DNA of 64,000 nucleotides from NCBI GenBank assembly GCA_963823165.1, contig CAWGKV010000001.1, positions 186,001 to 250,000 on the forward strand, written 5' to 3'. Source of the DNA: Roseiarcus sp963823165 (lineage in GTDB: Bacteria > Pseudomonadota > Alphaproteobacteria > Rhizobiales > Beijerinckiaceae). The notes below the pieces were generated by a model. It saw only the letters and a program-made list of their open reading frames with translations, had not been told where the DNA came from and did no database searches. This document shows, piece after piece, positions 59,661 through 64,000 of the stretch (the first letter of the stretch is position 1; each line of letters starts with the position of its first letter). The translations under genes and the position numbers were made by a program.

Positions 59661-61223
59661 TTACTGCGCGCCCCCCGCACAGAACCGTACGTGCGGCTTT
59701 CCCGCATACGGCTCCCACCTCGGGTGTCTGACGGCGAACCGCTGCTCCGGCCAGGGATGGAGGATACGGGCTTCGGGGATGTGTTGGGCGGCGAGTTGCT
59801 TCAGCTCATTCCAGCCCGTGCGGTCCTTCTGACTGCGCCTTCTGAGGGCGCGTCGCCAGAGCCAGAGCACGGAGTCCCGGAAGCCATCGACCGCCCGAAT
59901 GTTGGTCGGGACGGCGTGGTAGTTCATGAAGCCTCGCACCACCTGCCCCAGCCACTTGCCGGTTTCCGGCAGCGGCCGGTGCATGCGCACGCGCAGCTTG
60001 TCCTTCACCTCTTTGAGCTTCGCCCGCACGCGGTCGCGGCGGGATTTCCTGTGAATCAGGAACTTGCCCCGCCGCGATTTGCCGCAGATGAAGGTGAAGC
60101 CCAGGAAGTTGAAGGTCTCCGGTTTTCCGAGGCCGCGGGTCGAGCGATCGGCCGCCGCATGGCGGCCGAACTCGATGATCCGGGTCTTGTCCGGGTGGAG
60201 CGCGAGCGCAAACGCCTCGAGCCTCGCCCGCATCGCGTCGAGGAAGCGCCGCGCGTCGGCCTCATGCTCGAAGCCGAAGACCAGATCGTCGGCGTAGCGC
60301 ACGATGATCATATCTCCCTTGGCTTCGCGCTTGCGCCATTGCTCGGCGAACAGATCGATGACGTAGTAGAGGTAGACGTTGGCGAGCAGCGGCGAGATCA
60401 CCGACCCCTGCCCCGTCCCCCTTTCGCTGACCGTCAGGACCCCGTCCTCCAGGACGCCCGCCTTCAGCCATTTCTGGATCAGGCGGAGGATGCGGACGTC
60501 GCCGATCCGATGCTCCAGGAAACGCATGAGCCATTCGTGGCTCACCGTGTCGAAGAACGAACGGATGTCGGCGTCCAGTATCCAGTTCACCTTCCTCTTG
60601 CCGATCCCGACCACCAGCGCGTCCATCGCGTCATGCGCGCCGCGCCCGCGGCGGAACCCATACGAGAACCCGAGGAAGTCCTCCTCGTAGATCGCGCTCA
60701 GCACCTCGGCCACCGCCCTCTGGACGATCTTGTCTTCCAGGGCGGCGACCGCCAGGGGCCGCTGCTTGCCGTCCGCCTTCGGGATGAACCGCCGGCGGGA
60801 GGGAAGCGGATGATACGGTCCCCCTTTGTGCACCCGATCGCAGAGATCGGCGAGCCTGCTGTCGAGATCGGTCTCGTAGTCGCGCCACGTCAGGCCGTCC
60901 ACCCCCGGAGCCGCGTCCCGCTTCAAAGCGTGGAACGCTTCCCGGAGCCGGTCGACGTCGACGTGGTGCAAGAGCGCGGTGAACCGCGTCTCCTTACCTT
61001 GCCTTGCGGCTTGTCGTACGCGGTCCAAGCCCTGTGGCGCGCCGTCCCGTCCCTGCGTCCGGAGCGTGCGTTCCTGTCCCGCGTTCCCCTCGGCCCCCGC
61101 CCTTGGCTCCACCAACTCCGCCGCCGGTTGCCCGACTTTGTTCGCTGGCTTCATCGCTACTACGGCGGGGCCCGACTTCTCACCCCCGTTCATCATGCGC
61201 TTCGGCTCTTCAGCCTTCCGCAT
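59661..61223 (-). CDS. ltrA: Group II intron reverse transcriptase/maturase (intron 2)
   Basis: 520-residue intron-encoded protein. An N-terminal extension precedes the RT domain; RT blocks in order: AAPGVDGLTWRDYE, KQRPLAVAALEDKIVQRAVAEVL, GFSYGFRRGRGAHDAMDAL, LDADIRSFFDTVSHEWL, GTGQGSVISPLLANVYLYY, RYADDLVFGF and FNFLGFTF. A maturase-like stretch (WLGQVVRGFMNYHAVPTN) follows; no HNH domain is evident. The reading frame runs through domain V and ends inside domain VI (HVRFCAGGAQ is encoded by the ribozyme core). The start at 61223 is the first ATG; 61196 is an alternative. Confidence 0.92.
   Translation of the reverse strand: MRKAEEPKRMMNGGEKSGPAVVAMKPANKVGQPAAELVEPRAGAEGNAGQERTLRTQGRDGAPQGLDRVRQAARQGKETRFTALLHHVDVDRLREAFHALKRDAAPGVDGLTWRDYETDLDSRLADLCDRVHKGGPYHPLPSRRRFIPKADGKQRPLAVAALEDKIVQRAVAEVLSAIYEEDFLGFSYGFRRGRGAHDAMDALVVGIGKRKVNWILDADIRSFFDTVSHEWLMRFLEHRIGDVRILRLIQKWLKAGVLEDGVLTVSERGTGQGSVISPLLANVYLYYVIDLFAEQWRKREAKGDMIIVRYADDLVFGFEHEADARRFLDAMRARLEAFALALHPDKTRIIEFGRHAAADRSTRGLGKPETFNFLGFTFICGKSRRGKFLIHRKSRRDRVRAKLKEVKDKLRVRMHRPLPETGKWLGQVVRGFMNYHAVPTNIRAVDGFRDSVLWLWRRALRRRSQKDRTGWNELKQLAAQHIPEARILHPWPEQRFAVRHPRWEPYAGKPHVRFCAGGAQ
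59682..59714 (-). ncRNA. Group II intron domain V (intron 2)
   Basis: A 33-base hairpin on the minus strand, GAGCCGTATGCGG...CCGCACGTACGGTTC, with the loop GAAAG-type. Near-consensus, and overlapping the 3' end of the maturase frame. Confidence 0.85.
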
Positions 61224-61558
61224 GCGGACCAGACGGCCAATGGCCTGTGGCCGGGCGTGAGATCTCCCAGGTTCCGACGCGATCCTTTCGTGCGTGATCT
61301 GGCCTTAGACCCCGGCAGGGCGACAGCGCCTCGCATAACGGCGCCGCACACGTGGCCTTCGACGAAAAACACCGGCTCGGCCCCTGCGACATTCAGGATT
61401 TCGTGGCTCAATCCCACACCCCACACGATTGCTGTGTACGCTTCACCCCTGCCGTCGCCGGCAGACGCGCAACACTCGCTAGCAGGCGGGCGCTACCCCT
61501 TACCTGCGCCGGACTTCCACCGGCTGGATCGCGCCAGCTTCCCTGGCGCACGTTTTTA

Positions 61559-61574
61559 CCGCTGTTACCAGCGG
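61559..61574 (-). other. Stem-loop flanking intron 2 insertion
   Basis: Perfect six-base stem CCGCTG / CAGCGG with a four-base loop, located seven bases upstream of the intron's first nucleotide in the 5' exon. It could be the hyf operon's own hairpin; there is no U-tract on the minus strand (TAAAAAC follows). Confidence 0.5.
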
Positions 61575-61626
61575 ATCCGGCCAGGCCTTCACGCGGTCGC
61601 CAATCTTTGAAATCGAGGAGCGCGAC

Positions 61627-62142
61627 CTACCTCGCCGGGCCCTTCATCAGCGCCAGCAGCCCCTTGAGCAGGGTCGCAGGGCTCGGCGGGCAGCCGGGGA
61701 TGACGAGGTCGACCGGGACGACGCTGGAGGCGCCCCCCGCCACGGCGTAGCTGCCGGCGAAGACGCCGCCGTCGGCCGCGCAGGCGCCCGACGCGACGAC
61801 CCATTTGGGCGCTGGCGTCGCGTCGAACGTGCGCTTCAGCGCCTCGCGCATGTTGTGGGTCACCGGGCCGGTCACCAAAAGCACGTCGGCGTGCCGGGGC
61901 GAGGCGACGAAGCGGAAGCCGAACCGCTCGAGGTCGTAGAAGGCGTTGTTCAGCGCGTGGATCTCGAGCTCGCAGCCGTTGCAGGAGCCGGCGTCGACAT
62001 GCCGGATCGCGAGACTCCTGCCGAGCGCCCTGTCTGCCGCTTCCGTGACCGAGGCGGCGAGCGCGGCGAGTTCTGGATCGTCTTCGCCCGGCGGGTCTTC
62101 CGTCACCGGCGGCCGGAGGCCCTGCAGCAGCGTGTTGCGCAT
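61627..62142 (-). CDS. hyfI: Hydrogenase-4-like small subunit (HyfI/NuoB family)
   Basis: 171-residue [4Fe-4S] subunit related to NuoB and HycG/HyfI. All four cluster ligands appear present: Cys54 and Cys57 (GSCNGCELE), Cys121 (ASGACAADGG) and Cys151 (IPGCPPSP). It should hold the proximal cluster and contact HyfG. Start ATG at 62142 is one base after the hyfG stop, indicating tight coupling. Last gene of the operon in this window. Confidence 0.9.
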   Translation of the reverse strand: MRNTLLQGLRPPVTEDPPGEDDPELAALAASVTEAADRALGRSLAIRHVDAGSCNGCELEIHALNNAFYDLERFGFRFVASPRHADVLLVTGPVTHNMREALKRTFDATPAPKWVVASGACAADGGVFAGSYAVAGGASSVVPVDLVIPGCPPSPATLLKGLLALMKGPAR

Positions 62143-62143
62143 T

Positions 62144-63610
62144 TCAGAGGTCGCATCCTGAGTAGGAGCAGTTGAAGGACTTGTTGCATAAGGGGAAGTC
62201 GGCGACGATATTTCCTTCGATCGCAGCCTCGAGCAGCGGCCAGTGGAACCACGAGGCGTCGCGCAGATGGCAACGCGCGACCGTCCCGTCCGCAGCGAGG
62301 CGTACGTGCGCGAACACGTCGCCGCGGAACGCCTCGACGAGCGCAAAACCTTCCACTGGCGCGCCAGGCGACGGAAGCGCGGCGCGGACTTGCCCGCCCG
62401 GCAGGCGCGCCAGCATCGTCTCGATCAGGTCCAGGCTCTCGCCGACCTCCTCGATCCGGACCCAGATGCGCGCGTTGACGTCGCCCGCCCGCCGGGTCGG
62501 AACCTTGAAGCCGAGAGCATCGTAAGGCGGATAGGGATGATCGCGGCGCGCGTCGAAATCGCGCCCCGAAGCGCGCCCGACCACGCCTCCGGCGCCATAC
62601 GCGCGAGCTAGGCCGGCCTTCAGGACGCCGGCGCCGGCCGTCCGGTCCTGGAGGGAGGCGGTGTTGTCGTAAAGCTGGACGAGCTTCGGAAAGGTCTTCC
62701 GGATCTCGCGCAAGAGCATGACAATCGCCTCGGCCCCGTCGGGAGCCAGATCGACCGCGACGCCGCCGGGAGCGACCGCGTCCATCATCAGCCGATGGCC
62801 GAACGCGGCTTTGGCGGCGCGCAGGGTCCGTTCGCGCAGGATCCCGGTGTGGGCGTGCATCAGGGCGAAGGCCGCGTCGTTACAGATCGCGCCGATGTCG
62901 CCGAGATGGTTGGCTATGCGCTCCAGCTCGGCCATGATTCCGCGAAGAAGTTGCGCACGCGCCGGGGCCTCGGTCCCGAGCGCCGCCTCGACCGCGCGGG
63001 CGAAAGCGACGCCATAGGCGACCGTCGAGTCCCCGCTGACCCGCGCCGCCAGAACTGCGGCGCGTTCGACGCCGGCCCCGCGCATGAGGGCGTCGACCCC
63101 CTTGTGCACGTAGCCCAGCCGCTCCTCGAGCCGCACGACCGCTTCGCCCCCGGCATGGAAGCGGAAGTGGCCCGGCTCGATGATTCCGGCGTGCACCGGC
63201 CCGACGGGGATCTGATGCAGCCCCGAGCCTTCGGCCTTGAGGAAGGGATAGGCGTCCGGCGCGCCGTCGTGCGCCCGCGCGCGTCCGAGCGGATGACGCA
63301 GAGGCCAGCGCCCGTGATCGAGCCAGCGCCGGTCGTCGGCGGCGCCGATCGCCTCGTAACCGAACAGATCGCAGGCCGATCGCTCGAGCCGGCTCGCCGG
63401 CGGGTGAAACCCCGCCACCGAAGGAAACGCGCTGCCCGGGCAGGCGATGTCAACGATGGCGAGCCTGTCGTTCGACTCTCTCAGCGCCATGCGCATGCGG
63501 CCTTCGTCGCCCCACAGGCTAACGAGGTCGGCTTCGCCCGCCGCGAGCTGCAGCGCGCTGTCGCGCCAGGGGACTTCGCCCTCGAGATGGATCGGCGGCT
63601 GCGCGCTCAT
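62144..63610 (-). CDS. hyfG: Hydrogenase-4-like large subunit (HyfG/HycE family), NiFe ligands altered
   Basis: 488-residue fused NuoC-NuoD-like subunit. The NuoD block RLEERLGYVHKGVDALM is at about 160-176. Where [NiFe] hydrogenases have RxCxxC, this protein has RVSGDS (190-195), with no cysteines. At the C-terminus, where the family has DPCxxC, it has FNCSYSGC (Cys481, Cys486) with the wrong spacing, plus Cys475. Without the four Ni-coordinating cysteines, hydrogen chemistry is unlikely; the protein would resemble the Ehr (energy-converting hydrogenase-related) subunits. The stop is a single base from the hyfI start. Confidence 0.85.
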   Translation of the reverse strand: MSAQPPIHLEGEVPWRDSALQLAAGEADLVSLWGDEGRMRMALRESNDRLAIVDIACPGSAFPSVAGFHPPASRLERSACDLFGYEAIGAADDRRWLDHGRWPLRHPLGRARAHDGAPDAYPFLKAEGSGLHQIPVGPVHAGIIEPGHFRFHAGGEAVVRLEERLGYVHKGVDALMRGAGVERAAVLAARVSGDSTVAYGVAFARAVEAALGTEAPARAQLLRGIMAELERIANHLGDIGAICNDAAFALMHAHTGILRERTLRAAKAAFGHRLMMDAVAPGGVAVDLAPDGAEAIVMLLREIRKTFPKLVQLYDNTASLQDRTAGAGVLKAGLARAYGAGGVVGRASGRDFDARRDHPYPPYDALGFKVPTRRAGDVNARIWVRIEEVGESLDLIETMLARLPGGQVRAALPSPGAPVEGFALVEAFRGDVFAHVRLAADGTVARCHLRDASWFHWPLLEAAIEGNIVADFPLCNKSFNCSYSGCDL

Positions 63611-63617
63611 GGCGCCC

Positions 63618-64000
63618 TCACCGCAACAATTCCGCGACGTGCTGGAACCACCTCACGAGCGGGGGCGGCAGATAGACGCCGGCCATCAGCACCAGGGCGA
63701 AATGGGCGAGAATCGGCAGGGCGGAGGACTTGGCCTTCGCGGTCGGGCCGGTCGGCGCGCCGAACGCCATGCCCTGCATCCTCAGGACGAGAGCTCCGAG
63801 CGCCACGAGAAGGCCGAAGGCCAGCAGCAGCGCGAGCCACGGGGCCCGCTCGAAAGTCGAGCTCACGATCAGGAACTCGCTCATGAAGACCCCCATCGGC
63901 GGCAGGCCGACGATGGCGAAGACGCCGAAAACGAGGCTCCAGCCGAGCAGTGGATTGGTCACGGTGAGGCCGCGGATGTCGGCGATCCGCTGCGAGCCTT
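63618..64000 (-). CDS. hyfF: Hydrogenase-4 component F (ND5-like), C-terminal part
   Basis: C-terminal ~127 residues of a membrane subunit; the gene continues beyond the right edge. About three hydrophobic helices are visible (WSLVFGVFAIVGLPPMGVFM, LALLLAFGLLVALGALVL, LPILAHFALVLMAGVYL). The GLPPMGVFMSEFLIVSS block is typical of antiporter-like subunits (Mrp/NuoL family). It is followed by hyfG after seven bases, in the normal F-G-I order. Confidence 0.85.
   Translation of the reverse strand, partial: GSQRIADIRGLTVTNPLLGWSLVFGVFAIVGLPPMGVFMSEFLIVSSTFERAPWLALLLAFGLLVALGALVLRMQGMAFGAPTGPTAKAKSSALPILAHFALVLMAGVYLPPPLVRWFQHVAELLR

Larger units (their letters stand above)
59642..61551 (-). mobile_element. 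Group II intron 2 (complete)
   Basis: A 1910-base retroelement on the minus strand with both ends readable. It begins GTGCGCCAGG at 61551, matching the consensus GUGYG start, and ends CTACCGCGAC at 59642. Domain V is at 59682-59714. The intron lies 75 bases beyond the hyfI stop codon, beside the stem CCGCTG/CAGCGG (61559-61574), and no gene is interrupted. Its maturase belongs to a different lineage from intron 1. Confidence 0.85.

Noticed and set aside
61559..61574. An intrinsic terminator of the hyf operon
   Set aside because: The stem is perfect but TAAAAAC follows on the minus strand, so there is no U-tract; kept as a stem-loop only.
59691..61610. A 639-codon plus frame across intron 2
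   Set aside because: Complement of the maturase; family motifs are only on the minus strand.

Overview
The window is high-GC DNA with dense coding and many overlapping or touching start and stop codons. Gene content points to an alphaproteobacterium of the order Hyphomicrobiales (Rhizobiales), perhaps near the Beijerinckiaceae/Methylocystaceae. This is inferred from gene families and order (aroK-aroB fusion, CorC, hflK-hflC-DUF2065-degP; bolA, J-domain protein, cobS; ihfB-lapA; an HWE-type histidine kinase; an RHH-less PutA) and not from a marker-gene comparison.

Layout. 1-8.2 kb: a sugar ABC permease and single-domain ATPase, ybaK, a complete group II intron, then a frameshifted GH65 phosphorylase/hydrolase and a PfkB sugar kinase, together a damaged sugar-uptake and catabolism module. 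8.4-20.6 kb: an HWE sensor kinase, SAM hydrolase-like, PNPOx-like and L,D-transpeptidase genes, bolA, a J-domain protein, cobS with a DUF29 gene where cobT is often found, an FAD oxidoreductase and an MFS exporter, then a repeat-bearing membrane peptide and an ArsR regulator with the two cysteines of persulfide sensors. 20.7-28.9 kb (minus): aroKB, corC, hflK, hflC, DUF2065, degP and dipeptidase, a tightly packed envelope and protein-quality cluster. 29.2-39.7 kb (mostly plus): EF-G-like GTPase, NDUFA9-like protein, ihfB, lapA, an OCD-family protein, an MBL hydrolase, thioesterase, two alpha/beta hydrolases, a zinc-independent L36 and a TPR protein. 39.7-48.9 kb: a proline-rich protein, GNAT relic, orphan vsr, a wax-ester synthase/DGAT with four frame changes, a conserved unknown, two acyl-CoA ligases and a GST, suggesting lipid or aromatic-acid metabolism. 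49-55.2 kb (minus): a hydroxyproline epimerase/dehydratase-family enzyme, an NMT1-type binding protein and putA, pointing to proline and hydroxyproline catabolism. 55.4-59.3 kb: an acetyltransferase, a 55-residue membrane peptide, a graveyard of gene fragments and genomic repeats, an SDR and a sugar epimerase. 59.6-61.6 kb: a second, unrelated group II intron. 61.6-64 kb (minus): hyfF (cut by the window edge), hyfG and hyfI of a hydrogenase-4-like membrane complex.

The most notable signals are the hyfG product, which lacks the canonical NiFe cysteine ligands and therefore looks like an energy-converting-hydrogenase-related complex; the second intron, whose maturase frame runs through domain V and which sits beside a stem-loop just behind the hyf operon; an apparent orphan intrinsic terminator on the strand opposite to its neighbours (possible small RNA); and an unusual number of damaged genes. 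No tRNA, rRNA or CRISPR array was found.
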